From the NCBI RefSeq assembly GCF_017893965.1, contig NZ_CP054142.1, positions 2,046,001 to 2,110,000 of the forward strand: DNA of 64,000 nt, given 5' to 3'. Under the pieces are notes generated by a model. It worked only from the letters and a program-made list of their open reading frames with translations, had not been told where the DNA came from and searched no databases. This document shows, one piece after another, positions 47,462 to 56,363 of the stretch. Within the stretch, counting starts at the first letter, position 1. Each line of letters begins with the position of its first letter. A program made the position numbers and the translations under genes. This DNA is from Treponema parvum (GTDB taxonomy: Bacteria; Spirochaetota; Spirochaetia; Treponematales; Treponemataceae).

Positions 47462-48721
47462 CTATCTTCCGCGGCTCGCCTTATCGTCGGGCAAAATTAT
47501 CGCGTTTACGCTTATCCCTTTTTTGACGGAAAGTTCTTCGATGAGTTCCTTTGAATAGCGTCCCGTACCGCGCGGACGGGGATGAGGTTCGGCGTCGCCT
47601 ATGAGTATTATCTTTTTAACCGCGGCCGGCCGCCACCTGTAAAATTCAATCGAAGCGTACAAGGCTTCATAAACGGCTTCCGGTATGTCCCCGCCTTCAA
47701 AACCCTTTATCTCAAAGTCGTTTAAATTTTTCAAAAACACGTTTAAATCGTCCGTAAAGTCAAAAAATCTTAAAGGCAAATTTCTGTACCGCCAAGAATC
47801 CACATAATCGCGGTATAAAATCAATCCCAGCCTAACGCGATTGAATTTCTTCAAATCTTCCAAAAGACGAGGTATCCATTCCTTTCTCAATTTTTCAATG
47901 TCGTCCTGCATGCTGCCTGTGGCGTCGATCGCAAAGACGCAATCAACAGTAGAACCGGCCGCTATGGAATTTATGGGCTGCATAATGTCGTCAATGATAG
48001 TCGAAGGTCCTGCGGAATATATCAATTCTTCGGAAATTTCTTTGAATTTTTCGGCGGCGACGGGATTATACGCGTCGGTCAAAACAGGACCTGCTGAAAT
48101 TTCTTTAGGCGGATCGGGGATAGCCTCAGGAGCGGCGGCTTCGGGCGCTTTTATTTCAGGCTGCCGCTCGACGGGTCTTCCCAAGTCGAACATAAACGGA
48201 TTGTCAAAATAGCGCCCGGTATAATCGGCGTATTTTTTTTCAAACGTTCTTATGTTGATAAAAAAGCCTCTGCCGATTTTTACGCTTCCGTTTCTTGACC
48301 ACGGATAGCCGAACACTATGTTCGCGGGAATATATATATGGAAGCATTCGCCCATGTCGTCATATTCCGAAGCGCTCGAATCCACCAAAGAATATCTTGC
48401 GTACTTTGAATCCAGCACTTTGCCGTCAAGATAGCGTATTTCGTCGCCGTTTACCGCATTCCATTCAAGCGCGCGGTAAGCGTAATTGTCTTTTTTCCCT
48501 TCAGGGTCTTTGGTAGTTTCCGTAAGTAAAACGGATTCGATGCCGGGCTTTTTTTTAATGTAAAGATCGTAGCCCGTCACGGATGAAAAATCACTGCCGT
48601 CTTTGGGCACAAGTCTTATGTCGCTTTGCGTAACCCAAAGATCATCCGCAGCGCCGCTTTGGGCGCTTAAAAAGAACGCTGCAAGCAGCGATGAAAGAAA
48701 AAATGCCGTAAACTTTTTCAT
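47462..48721 (-). CDS. Exported von Willebrand factor A-domain protein
   Basis: 419 residues. The signal peptide MKKFTAFFLSSLLAAFFLSAQSG suggests export. Residues 25-180 form an unrecognised beta-rich domain, followed by a Pro/Glu/Ala-rich linker (about 185-215). The vWA domain (about 255-410) has the metal-dependent adhesion motif DATGSM near residue 266, YRDYVDSWRYR, and the GDAEPHPRP segment. Such proteins bind other proteins or matrices, but the partner is unknown. It is divergent from the gene at 48973. The start has no ribosome binding site and lies 6 bases after GATAAT. Confidence 0.85.
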   Translation of the reverse strand: MKKFTAFFLSSLLAAFFLSAQSGAADDLWVTQSDIRLVPKDGSDFSSVTGYDLYIKKKPGIESVLLTETTKDPEGKKDNYAYRALEWNAVNGDEIRYLDGKVLDSKYARYSLVDSSASEYDDMGECFHIYIPANIVFGYPWSRNGSVKIGRGFFINIRTFEKKYADYTGRYFDNPFMFDLGRPVERQPEIKAPEAAAPEAIPDPPKEISAGPVLTDAYNPVAAEKFKEISEELIYSAGPSTIIDDIMQPINSIAAGSTVDCVFAIDATGSMQDDIEKLRKEWIPRLLEDLKKFNRVRLGLILYRDYVDSWRYRNLPLRFFDFTDDLNVFLKNLNDFEIKGFEGGDIPEAVYEALYASIEFYRWRPAAVKKIILIGDAEPHPRPRGTGRYSKELIEELSVKKGISVNAIILPDDKASRGR

Positions 48722-48936
48722 ACTTCAATTATCGGATAAAAATTCCGCATTCTGTAAAAATCCGTGCATTTCGGCGGGAGGGCGATGTCAACACGTCGAA
48801 ACACCGCAGGAACGTATTACGGCGTCATACGTCGAGCAGCGTGCCCGCAGCCGAAACACGCCGAACCCGCAAGCGAGCTCGCGCAAAACCACCTGCCGAA
48901 ATCAGCAGTCCCGCGCGATATACCCCTCGCGGATCT

Positions 48937-48965
48937 TTGATTTTTCGTCCCAAATGTGATATACT
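48937..48965 (+). promoter_or_regulatory. Promoter for a leaderless transcript (48973 operon)
   Basis: TTGATT (48937-48942), 17 bases, TATACT (48960-48965), then 7 bases to the GTG at 48973. The promoter decides the start codon. Confidence 0.65.
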
Positions 48966-48972
48966 GATCTAT

Positions 48973-50064
48973 GTGTCTGAAGAATCTTTTACGTCAAAAA
49001 AAATAGAATATGAATCCGTTAATATAAGCGACTTTTTTGACGGCGCCCAAGAAACGCCTCAGGAAACCCACATAGTCGTTTTTACCCCTAAGCAAAGGAC
49101 TATGATAGACTCCTTCCTTTCGCGCCTTGAACCTATAGACAAACAGCGCTGCAGACGAATACGAGAGCGAATAACAGATCTTGAACTCCTCGTTGAAAGT
49201 TTTGAAAATTTTCCTTCTCTGCTTGAAAAGCACGAACTCACTGCAGACCTGCGAACGCCGCAGATTCTCATAGATTCCCTGATTTCAAATCAAAACGAAG
49301 GCGATCAGACATTGCAGCTGCCGTCGAAAGCGACATTGGGCAAGGGTTTTTTAGTCGCAAAGATCCACACGTTTTCTTCCTTAACAAGTCTTACGCACCG
49401 CACGCCGGAACTGCAGGACCTCGCCGACGATTTTCAGACGGAAACAATTTCCATGATGTTCATGCTGCTGGCAGAAGACGTATATCTTAACCTGATACGC
49501 GACACTTCCATCCCCATGGAATTTAGGCGGCACCTGTCAATATCACTTTTGCTCCTGTGGGAACACAGAAACGACCAAAACATAAGCGATATAGCTCCCG
49601 TTCTTCAAAGCGTCTGGAACGCAAGGCGAAAACTCGCTCCTGCTTTCGGTACAATGATGGGAACAAGCGAACTCTTGCTTATTTCAATACAGATGGACAG
49701 TCAGTGGATACAGTTTATAAAAAAGCAACTCGGGACGCCGGAAGTTTCGCAGGCAATGGAAGAGTTCCTTTTCGGCATCTCTTACGAACAGATAAAAACA
49801 TTGCGTTCCATACTTAAAAATAAGGGAATCTCCGCCATAAGCCGCGACGAAGTTTCCGATTTTTTAGGCGAACACGTAAAAGTTGACGCCGGTCTGGATT
49901 ACAGAGATTTTTATTCCATATACACTCTTCGCCGCGACAACGCCCGAGCACGCCGCCGCATGCACTTGGAAGGCCCGCATAAAACGCTTGAAGATTACTT
50001 TATACAATTCGTCATGGAATTAAACAGGGAGAAGCAGCAAAATGATTCAGCCGCAGGCCGATAA
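48973..50064 (+). CDS. Conserved-looking helical protein of unknown function
   Basis: 363 residues. I do not recognise the family. The sequence is mainly helical, soluble, and has no signal peptide. It contains TFSSLTSLTHRTPELQDLADDF in the middle and a basic C-terminal stretch RRDNARARRRMHLEGPHKT. The GTG at 48973 is preferred to an ATG 132 bases upstream because the promoter lies between them and the upstream translation is Arg/Pro-rich. It overlaps the XRE-cupin gene by 23 bases, so a functional link to that regulator is likely. Confidence 0.75.
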   Translation: MSEESFTSKKIEYESVNISDFFDGAQETPQETHIVVFTPKQRTMIDSFLSRLEPIDKQRCRRIRERITDLELLVESFENFPSLLEKHELTADLRTPQILIDSLISNQNEGDQTLQLPSKATLGKGFLVAKIHTFSSLTSLTHRTPELQDLADDFQTETISMMFMLLAEDVYLNLIRDTSIPMEFRRHLSISLLLLWEHRNDQNISDIAPVLQSVWNARRKLAPAFGTMMGTSELLLISIQMDSQWIQFIKKQLGTPEVSQAMEEFLFGISYEQIKTLRSILKNKGISAISRDEVSDFLGEHVKVDAGLDYRDFYSIYTLRRDNARARRRMHLEGPHKTLEDYFIQFVMELNREKQQNDSAAGR

Positions 50065-50644
50065 AAAAAAGAAGCGCATACCCTACCACTTCGGAGAAAA
50101 ACTCCGCGCAGTGCGTGAAAGAAAAGGATATACGCTTAGAACCGTTGCAGAACGTGCGGGAGTGAGCGAAAGTCTTGTTTCCCAAATCGAAAGGAACAGG
50201 GTTTCTCCTGCGATCGACACGCTTCTCGGACTGGCGGCTGTCCTTGATATAAACCTTGAATTTCTTTTTGAAGAATACCGGCGCGACAGGCCTGTTAAAA
50301 TTATTCGAAAAGACGAAGGCAGAATCGTTTCTGAAAAAGACATCACGTTTGAAGAAATTTCGCATCCTGAAACCGGCAACGGAGAGCGCGCGTTTGAAGC
50401 ATTTATTCTGAGGGTTCCCGTCGCTTCACATACGCACAAGGGATCCTACGGGCACTTAGGCATGGAATTCGGGTTTATAGTGCGCGGAAAAGCGGAACTG
50501 CACTATGAAAACTTGGTGTATGAGCTTAACGAAGGCGACAGCGTTTCTTTTTCAGCCGGAACGCCTCACGTTATCTATAACATAGGACAAGTGCCGCTTG
50601 AAGCGATCTGGGTAGTAACCCCGCCTCAGCGTTTTGTATATTGA
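50042..50644 (+). CDS. XRE-family regulator with C-terminal cupin domain
   Basis: 200 residues. The N-terminal helix-turn-helix (about residues 15-70, LRAVRERKGYTLRTVAERAG and SLVSQIERNRVSPAIDTLL) is followed by a cupin sensor domain (about 125-195, with GHLGMEFGFIVRGKAEL and GDSVSFSAGTPHVIYN). Such proteins bind a small effector, often an amino acid, sugar or polyamine, and repress biosynthesis or transport genes. It overlaps the preceding gene by 23 bases. GGAG lies 9 bases upstream. The target is unknown. Confidence 0.92.
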   Translation: MIQPQADKKKKRIPYHFGEKLRAVRERKGYTLRTVAERAGVSESLVSQIERNRVSPAIDTLLGLAAVLDINLEFLFEEYRRDRPVKIIRKDEGRIVSEKDITFEEISHPETGNGERAFEAFILRVPVASHTHKGSYGHLGMEFGFIVRGKAELHYENLVYELNEGDSVSFSAGTPHVIYNIGQVPLEAIWVVTPPQRFVY

Positions 50645-50660
50645 AGCATCGATCGTTTAA

Positions 50661-50685
50661 CTGTGCGCAAGGCGCGCACTAATGC
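50661..50685. repeat. Dispersed GCATT-hairpin element, copy 3 (inverted)
   Basis: CTGTGCGC, a short loop, then GCGCACTAATGC. It is the reverse complement of the elements at 7186 and 42983, placed between the XRE-cupin gene and adk. Confidence 0.65.
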
Positions 50686-50720
50686 AACAGTCGAACAAAA
50701 TAAATAACTGGAGAGACGCT

Positions 50721-51350
50721 ATGAATTTTATTTTTTTAGGACCGCCGGGAGCCGGTAAAGGCTCCCTTGCCGTAAAAGTCGCTCAGGAATACAAAATTCC
50801 TCATATTTCCACCGGAGATATTTTTCGTGCGGCAATAAAGAATAAGACACCGCTTGGAATACAGGTTAAAGCTATAATCGATTCCGGTTCCCTCGTAAGC
50901 GATGACATCACCTCTGCTCTTGTAAAGGAGCGCCTTGCCGAAGACGACTGCAAAAACGGGTTCATTTTGGACGGTTTTCCGCGAACGATAGCCCAGGCAA
51001 ATGCCCTTGATACGTTTTGCCCCGACGCTACGGCAGTAAATTTTGCAATACCTGAAGAGTCCGTAATACGACGGTTGAGCACGCGCCGCGTATGCAAAAA
51101 ATGCGGAGAAAATTACAATATCGTAAGCGTTCCTCCGAAAAAAGAAGGAATTTGTGACAAATGCGGCGGAGAGCTTTTTCAAAGAGACGACGACAAACCT
51201 GAAGCCATAAGTCACCGTATGGAAGTCTACCGCGAACAGACCGAGCCTCTGATAGCTTTTTATCGGGAAAAAGGGAGGCTTTTCGACATAGACGCTGAAA
51301 AACCCACGGCGGAAGTTCTAAAGTCATTTAAAATGAAATTCAAGATTTGA
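50721..51350 (+). CDS. adk: Adenylate kinase
   Basis: 209 residues. Interconverts ATP, AMP and ADP. The P-loop GPPGAGKG is at residues 7-14, and FILDGFPRT is near 80. The lid carries a four-cysteine zinc site (CKKCGENY...CDKCGG near 128-150), as in many Gram-positive and some spirochaetal enzymes. The start at 50721 follows GGAG by 8 bases and gives the normal N-terminus MNFIFLGPPG. Confidence 0.97.
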   Translation: MNFIFLGPPGAGKGSLAVKVAQEYKIPHISTGDIFRAAIKNKTPLGIQVKAIIDSGSLVSDDITSALVKERLAEDDCKNGFILDGFPRTIAQANALDTFCPDATAVNFAIPEESVIRRLSTRRVCKKCGENYNIVSVPPKKEGICDKCGGELFQRDDDKPEAISHRMEVYREQTEPLIAFYREKGRLFDIDAEKPTAEVLKSFKMKFKI

Positions 51351-51422
51351 TTTCGGCGGCGGCCTCCGTTGCGAGGGAAACTTCGCACTTGCGCACGGCG
51401 GCTACACTTTGAATAAAACTTT

Positions 51423-51431
51423 TGCTATAAT
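51423..51431 (+). promoter_or_regulatory. Extended -10 promoter for a leaderless transcript (rqcH-like gene)
   Basis: TGCTATAAT, ending 6 bases before the GTG at 51438. Confidence 0.6.
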
Positions 51432-51437
51432 TCCTGC

Positions 51438-52964
51438 GTGTCGCTAAACTGCAATGAGATAAACCTTATTCTTAAAGAACTGGATCTGACAGGAGCCTTT
51501 ATACAGGACATAATACAGCCGGGTTTTGACACCGTCGCGCTTTGTACGTATAAAAACGGCGCTGCAAAGACGGTTATAATTTGCACAAAGCCCAATTCCT
51601 GCCGTATAAACGAGACTTGCAAAAAAATCCCGAAGAACGACAAGCCCTTGCGCTTTATGGAATTTTTGCGTTCGAAGATACGCGGTTACAAGATCGCTTC
51701 ATGTAAACAGATCGGTCTGGAACGCATTATTAAAATGGAATTACGCCACAGTGGTGAAGACGAATATTTTAACATGTTTATCCGATTGTGGAGCGGCGCC
51801 GCAAATATAATTCTCTGCGATAAAAACAACAATATACTCGATTCAATGTACAGAAGACCTTCAAAAGGCGAGGTTTCGGGCCGGACTTACATTCCGCCCG
51901 AAATAAACAAAGCGGAAAATTACGAACCGGCCGCTGCCGATAGTGCAAATGGCATTACGTCAATTCCGACTGAGCCGCCGCCTAAAGACAGCTACCCCAT
52001 CCGCCGCTTCGACGATATTGAAGAGGAATACCGCAAAACGAATCCGTCAAAAGGACCTCTCACCTTTAATCAAAAAGTCGATATTTGGTACAGCGAATAC
52101 GCTCAGGCGCTGTCGCGCGAAGCCCTGCTTGAACAGGCAAAAAAATGGTACAACAGCCATAAGAGCCGGCAGGAAAACGCTCTTGAGCGTCTGACCGTAA
52201 AGCAAAGAAATTTTAAAAACGCTATATACCTTAAGCATCAGGGCGACTTGATTCTAAGCTGCGTAGGCTGTGCCGTAGACAAAAGTTCGAATTTTCTCGA
52301 GTGCCGAGATTTTACTACAGGAAGCACGGTTCGCATAAAGATAGACCCCTCAAAGACCGTACAGGAAAATGCCGCAGCCTATTACAATCGATATAAAAAA
52401 GAGATGTCGGGCGCAACTGAACTTGAATATGAAATAGATTCGGCAAAAAAAGCCCTTGCCGCACTGGAGCGCTCGTATGAGGCGATAAAAAAAGAAACAA
52501 ACCCGATAAAAATCGAACAGATGCTCCGGAAAAACTTAACTCCCAAACAGCAGGAAAAAAAGATCCGCCCCGGGCTGGACTACACTGTAGACGGATGGTA
52601 CATACTTGTAGGACGCGACGCCGATGAAAACGACGAATTATTGCGCCGTCACGCAAAGGGAAGCGATCTGTGGCTGCATACGAGGGACTGCCCGGGAGGG
52701 TTTGTCTTTATTAAAAACCGCGCAGGAAAGACCGTCCCTCTTAAAATACTTTTATACGCAGGGAATCTTGCCGTTTATCATTCAAAAGCGCGAAAATCGA
52801 AAAAAGCCGATCTGTATTACACTTATGTAAAATATCTGCGCCGTGCAAAAAACGGTCCTAAAGGGCTTGTAATCCCTACGCAAGAAAAAAATCTGACAAT
52901 AGAGCTTGACGACAGAATCTTAAAAGAACTCGACCGAATAAGGGCGCAGGAAGAAGAACCGTGA
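51438..52964 (+). CDS. rqcH: NFACT-family protein (RqcH/fibronectin-binding-like)
   Basis: 508 residues. NFACT-N at about residues 1-200 (with LRSKIRGYKI and FIRLWSGAANIILCD), a coiled-coil middle region (about 235-385) and the NFACT-R RNA-binding domain near 395-480 (GRDADENDELLRRHAKGSDLWLH cut at DLWLHTRDCPGGFVFIK). In bacteria RqcH binds stalled 50S subunits and recruits tRNA-Ala for tailing of nascent chains. Older annotation calls such proteins fibronectin-binding. The GTG start has no ribosome binding site. A loss of key NFACT-N residues cannot be judged by eye. Confidence 0.88.
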   Translation: MSLNCNEINLILKELDLTGAFIQDIIQPGFDTVALCTYKNGAAKTVIICTKPNSCRINETCKKIPKNDKPLRFMEFLRSKIRGYKIASCKQIGLERIIKMELRHSGEDEYFNMFIRLWSGAANIILCDKNNNILDSMYRRPSKGEVSGRTYIPPEINKAENYEPAAADSANGITSIPTEPPPKDSYPIRRFDDIEEEYRKTNPSKGPLTFNQKVDIWYSEYAQALSREALLEQAKKWYNSHKSRQENALERLTVKQRNFKNAIYLKHQGDLILSCVGCAVDKSSNFLECRDFTTGSTVRIKIDPSKTVQENAAAYYNRYKKEMSGATELEYEIDSAKKALAALERSYEAIKKETNPIKIEQMLRKNLTPKQQEKKIRPGLDYTVDGWYILVGRDADENDELLRRHAKGSDLWLHTRDCPGGFVFIKNRAGKTVPLKILLYAGNLAVYHSKARKSKKADLYYTYVKYLRRAKNGPKGLVIPTQEKNLTIELDDRILKELDRIRAQEEEP

Positions 52965-52987
52965 GGAGTCCGTTAAAAACCGCGTCT

Positions 52988-54916
52988 TTACGGCTTGCAT
53001 GCGGCTTTCATAGAATTTCTTTCAAAGTCTCTAAGCTGTTCTCTGCCAGGGAGAGACGTCTGAACACCGGCTTTTGTGACGCTAAGTCCCGCAGCATAAC
53101 TTGCAAAGACGATCGACGATTTCATATCATTGCCTTCCGAAAGGTATACCGAAAGCGCGCTTATAAAAGCATCGCTTGCGCCCGTCGTATCTATTGCGGT
53201 AAAATCGAAAGCCTTATAATACACGCCTGTTTTGCCGTCGGTATAAAACGATCCTTTTTCTCCAAGAGTAATAATAACATTTTTTATCCCCTGCTCTATA
53301 AAAAAATCCGCTTGATCTTCAACGGTCTTTTTTTGCGGACACATGGATCTGGCTTCCATCTCGTTCGGGATCAACAAAAAAAGATCTTTAAAAAATTCCG
53401 GCGGAATATGCACTACAGGGGCCGGTTTTAAAATCACTTTTACTCCGTTTTTCCTGCATAAATTTATTGCCGTTTTTACGGTTTCAATAGGAATTTCAGT
53501 CTGTATAAGGGCGTATGCGCTGCGTGAAATTATTTTTTCTGCGTTTTCAAGCTGATCGGCAACGAAATAATCATTTGCCCCTCCGTAAACGGCGATAGTA
53601 TTATTTCCCTTTTCGTCAAACATTATATAAGCCGATCCCGTTCTTTCTCTGGCATCGAATATTATTCCTTCGACGTTCACATTATTATTAAGCAAATTCC
53701 TATAGATTTCATGTCCCTTTAGATCATCACCCAATCTTCCTATAATTGAAACCTGACCGTTAAGCCTTCCAGCGCCTATAGCCTGATTTGCCCCCTTTCC
53801 CCCCGGAATTGATGATTTTGAGCGCACCATAAGAGTTTCGCCTGTCTGCGGTAAATGAGGAAGGGACAAAATAGTGTCCGTATTAAGGCTTCCTATCACA
53901 ACGATTTCTCTGCCTTTTACGGATGGAGGAAAGGCAATACCGGCTGTCCGTTTTAACAAAAAGTCACATTTTGAAGATCGCGTTTTTATGATTCCGTTGT
54001 CAATAAAATTTATCAGCCCGTTCACGGCTTTTGAGGCAACGTTTTCAAAATTGATGCGAACGGTAGAAATTTCCGGAAAAAAAATATCGGGAACTTCTTC
54101 GTCTTCAAAGGCGATCAAAGAAACATCCCTGCCGATCTTCCAATTGCTCTTATCCATCAGCTTATAAATACATGCGGCAATCTTCACGCTGCCGCAAAAA
54201 AAAGCGGTGATCCCCAACGAAAGCAAATGCTCAACTTCTTTTTCAATCCCAGCTGCAATAGAGGTTTCACCTATTCCTGCCGTTGAGGAAGTTAAATCCG
54301 CGCACGATAATTTATCCGCCGAAAGTCCCGCCTTAGACACTGCAAATTTCGCGCCCTGAATAAATTCTTCGGAATGGTCGTCAAAAACGCAGCCTATGTT
54401 TTTATGTTTATGTTCCAGCAATTCAAATACGGCTCTTTCGCACATGCCTACATAATCAAAATAAAATGACGATATATGATCAAACGGAACGCCTATCACT
54501 ACGAAAGGCTTTTTATAATTTTTATATTTTGAAGCATTCGCTCCGGAAAATGTCACAAGCACAAGTCCGTCATAATAACCGTCCGCAACCGTCATGATCA
54601 AACGGTGTTCACGGTTTTCATCAAACATCGAACAAAAAATAGAAAGGGCGTATCCGTTCTGTGCAGCCTCTTTCTCTATGGACTCAAGCAACCGTCCGTA
54701 ATACATTTTACTGACCGAAGGGATTATAAGCGCGAGGATGCGCATTCCGTATTTCGCGCCGCTCTTTAAACCGTACGGATGATATTTGTGCTTTTTTATG
54801 ACGTCCAAAACTTTTTTACGCGTAGATTCGCTTATATCGGCAGCCTTATCGTTAACGACTTTTGATACCGTTGATATGGACACGCCTGCAATATTTGCAA
54901 TATCCTTCATATTCAT
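52988..54916 (-). CDS. LacI-family regulator fused to a PfkB-type (ribokinase-like) sugar kinase
   Basis: 642 residues in one uninterrupted frame. Residues 1-60 are a LacI helix-turn-helix (MKDIANIAGVSISTVSKVVN). Residues 60-330 are a periplasmic-binding-like effector domain (ISTVRINFENVASKAVNGLI near 285). Residues 338-635 are a complete PfkB kinase with GSLNTDTI, IPGGKGANQAIGAGRL and the catalytic signature DTTGASDAF. The last motif normally reads GAGD; here a serine replaces the second glycine, although the catalytic Asp is kept. It is divergent from a separate ribokinase gene, which suggests that it senses ribose-type sugars and controls the ECF/nucleoside hydrolase operon. GGAGGG precedes the ATG. 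Confidence 0.93.
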   Translation of the reverse strand: MNMKDIANIAGVSISTVSKVVNDKAADISESTRKKVLDVIKKHKYHPYGLKSGAKYGMRILALIIPSVSKMYYGRLLESIEKEAAQNGYALSIFCSMFDENREHRLIMTVADGYYDGLVLVTFSGANASKYKNYKKPFVVIGVPFDHISSFYFDYVGMCERAVFELLEHKHKNIGCVFDDHSEEFIQGAKFAVSKAGLSADKLSCADLTSSTAGIGETSIAAGIEKEVEHLLSLGITAFFCGSVKIAACIYKLMDKSNWKIGRDVSLIAFEDEEVPDIFFPEISTVRINFENVASKAVNGLINFIDNGIIKTRSSKCDFLLKRTAGIAFPPSVKGREIVVIGSLNTDTILSLPHLPQTGETLMVRSKSSIPGGKGANQAIGAGRLNGQVSIIGRLGDDLKGHEIYRNLLNNNVNVEGIIFDARERTGSAYIMFDEKGNNTIAVYGGANDYFVADQLENAEKIISRSAYALIQTEIPIETVKTAINLCRKNGVKVILKPAPVVHIPPEFFKDLFLLIPNEMEARSMCPQKKTVEDQADFFIEQGIKNVIITLGEKGSFYTDGKTGVYYKAFDFTAIDTTGASDAFISALSVYLSEGNDMKSSIVFASYAAGLSVTKAGVQTSLPGREQLRDFERNSMKAACKP

Positions 54917-55088
54917 TTTGACATCCCTCCAAATACAACGGATCTAAGAACATAAGGTCGCTTTAATATTACCCTATATTGTCCATTGCAGACAACATGC
55001 AGAATAACGGTTGAATAACGACGGGTTTTAAAACCGACGGCAAGTTTCGCATTATATTGCTTTATATTTAGAAATCAGCAGTCCTCAC

Positions 55089-55147
55089 GCAGATTCGCAG
55101 CAAAGCTTCAAGCAGCGTCGGGGTATCAAACCCTCCGCACGAAAAAA
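55089..55147. repeat. Dispersed intergenic sequence, copy 2
   Basis: Counterpart of 10285-10342, with the same ordered blocks GCAGATTC, CTTCAA, GGTAT, AACCCTC and CACGAA. Confidence 0.5.
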
Positions 55148-55219
55148 AGATAAAATTCTTCTTGCGTTATTGAAATTCTCAATATACAATATTTATTGAC
55201 AGCTGAACGAAACAGTTTT

Positions 55220-55233
55220 CGAAAATATTTTCG
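55220..55233. promoter_or_regulatory. Candidate LacI-family operator
   Basis: A perfect 14-base palindrome CGAAAATATTTTCG, 19 bases after the TTGACA at 55196. Its size and GAAAA/TTTTC arms resemble LacI-family operators, although the usual central CG is replaced by AT. Placed to repress the ribokinase promoter. Confidence 0.5.
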
Positions 55234-55309
55234 CAATTCATAATTTGTTTATGCCAACTAAAAGCGATGGCCGGCTCATACCGGCGCCGTAATATGATGA
55301 GGAGGAACA

Positions 55310-56215
55310 TTGAAAATCCTTTGCTTCGGTTCATTAAATATCGACTATATCTATGAAGTAAATACGTTTGTAAAAGCGGAAGAAACCATTTCCTCAAAAA
55401 GTTTTTCAAAAAAATGCGGAGGAAAGGGTCTTAATCAGGCGGCAGCGCTGGCAAAAGCCGGCTCCCAAACCTTTTTAGCGGGCTCGGTTGCCGCATCGGG
55501 AAAGTTTCTTACCGATTATTGCAAAAAATTCAACGTCGATACAGGCTTTGTTGTCGAAAACCCGGAGGTTGAAACAGGGCATGCCATAATCCAAGTGGAT
55601 ACGCACGGGCAAAATTGTATTTTACTTTACAGCGGAGCAAACCGCACTATTACGACAGAACATATCGATAGAGTCTTTAATAATTTTACCGCAGGCGATT
55701 ACGTGCTTTTGCAAAACGAAATCAACAACATTGCCTATATAATGAAAAAAGCAAAGGAAAAAAACATAAAAATAGTATTTAATCCTTCGCCGCTGGATGA
55801 AACTGTATATGAATATCCGCTCGATCTTGTAGACATATTTATAATGAACAGAGTCGAAGGGATGGCCTTGTCCGGCTGCAAAGAGGAATATGGCGGCGAT
55901 TATAAACGGCTTGCACAAGCAATAGCAAAGAAATTTCCGCACAGCCGAATTGTGTTGACATTGGGCAAGGCCGGAGCGCTCTACCTGGACGATAAGACTT
56001 CATGCTTCCAAGGTATCTATGACGCGCCTGTTGTGGACTCTACGGGAGCGGGAGACACTTTTACAGGCTATTTTATTTCACAGCTTGCAGGGGGACAGAG
56101 CATACAAAAGGCGATGGAGATAGCGTCAAAGGCTGCAGCTTTGGCTGTTTCAAAAAAAGGTGCGACCGAATCCATTCCTTATATGGAAGAGGTTCTGTCA
56201 CACCAATTCAAATAA
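55310..56215 (+). CDS. rbsK: Ribokinase / PfkB-family sugar kinase
   Basis: 301 residues. Phosphorylates ribose or a similar sugar released from nucleosides. It has the N-terminal GSLNIDYIYEV, the sugar-binding CGGKGLNQAAALAKAG near residue 40 and the canonical catalytic VDSTGAGDTFTGYF near 245. The start is TTG at 55310 with GGAGG at a good distance. Together with the nucleoside hydrolase at 58769 it would turn imported nucleosides into ribose 5-phosphate. Confidence 0.9.
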   Translation: MKILCFGSLNIDYIYEVNTFVKAEETISSKSFSKKCGGKGLNQAAALAKAGSQTFLAGSVAASGKFLTDYCKKFNVDTGFVVENPEVETGHAIIQVDTHGQNCILLYSGANRTITTEHIDRVFNNFTAGDYVLLQNEINNIAYIMKKAKEKNIKIVFNPSPLDETVYEYPLDLVDIFIMNRVEGMALSGCKEEYGGDYKRLAQAIAKKFPHSRIVLTLGKAGALYLDDKTSCFQGIYDAPVVDSTGAGDTFTGYFISQLAGGQSIQKAMEIASKAAALAVSKKGATESIPYMEEVLSHQFK

Positions 56216-56311
56216 ACTTACAACGGATGCCATATTATGTTGCAAATTATGCAGTCGGATAATAACTACGTGATTAAACGTTTCTTGTTTAAGGGACGCT
56301 GAATTTATTAA

Positions 56312-56334
56312 ATCACAAATACGATCTTTGTGAT
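56312..56334 (+). terminator. Hairpin between ribokinase and ECF genes, possible attenuator
   Basis: ATCACAAA, 7-base loop, TTTGTGAT, followed by GTTATTTTT. The hairpin ends 13 bases before the ribosome binding site of ecfT. Just upstream (56274-56292) an inverted TTAAAC-7-GTTTAA could be another operator. Confidence 0.5.
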
Positions 56335-56363
56335 GTTATTTTTCAATAAGGAGAGAGCAAATA

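Larger units (their letters stand above)
54917..55309. other. Divergent regulatory region of the nucleoside/ribose locus
   Basis: 393 bases without a gene. It contains a TTGACA at 55196-55201, a perfect palindrome CGAAAATATTTTCG (55220-55233), a dispersed sequence copy (55089-55147) and a short hairpin GCCGG/CCGGC (55270-55285) just before the ribokinase start. Confidence 0.55.

Noticed and set aside
48841-48972. N-terminal extension of the gene at 48973
   Set aside because: The 44 extra codons are Arg/Pro-rich, precede the promoter's -10 box and have no ribosome binding site.
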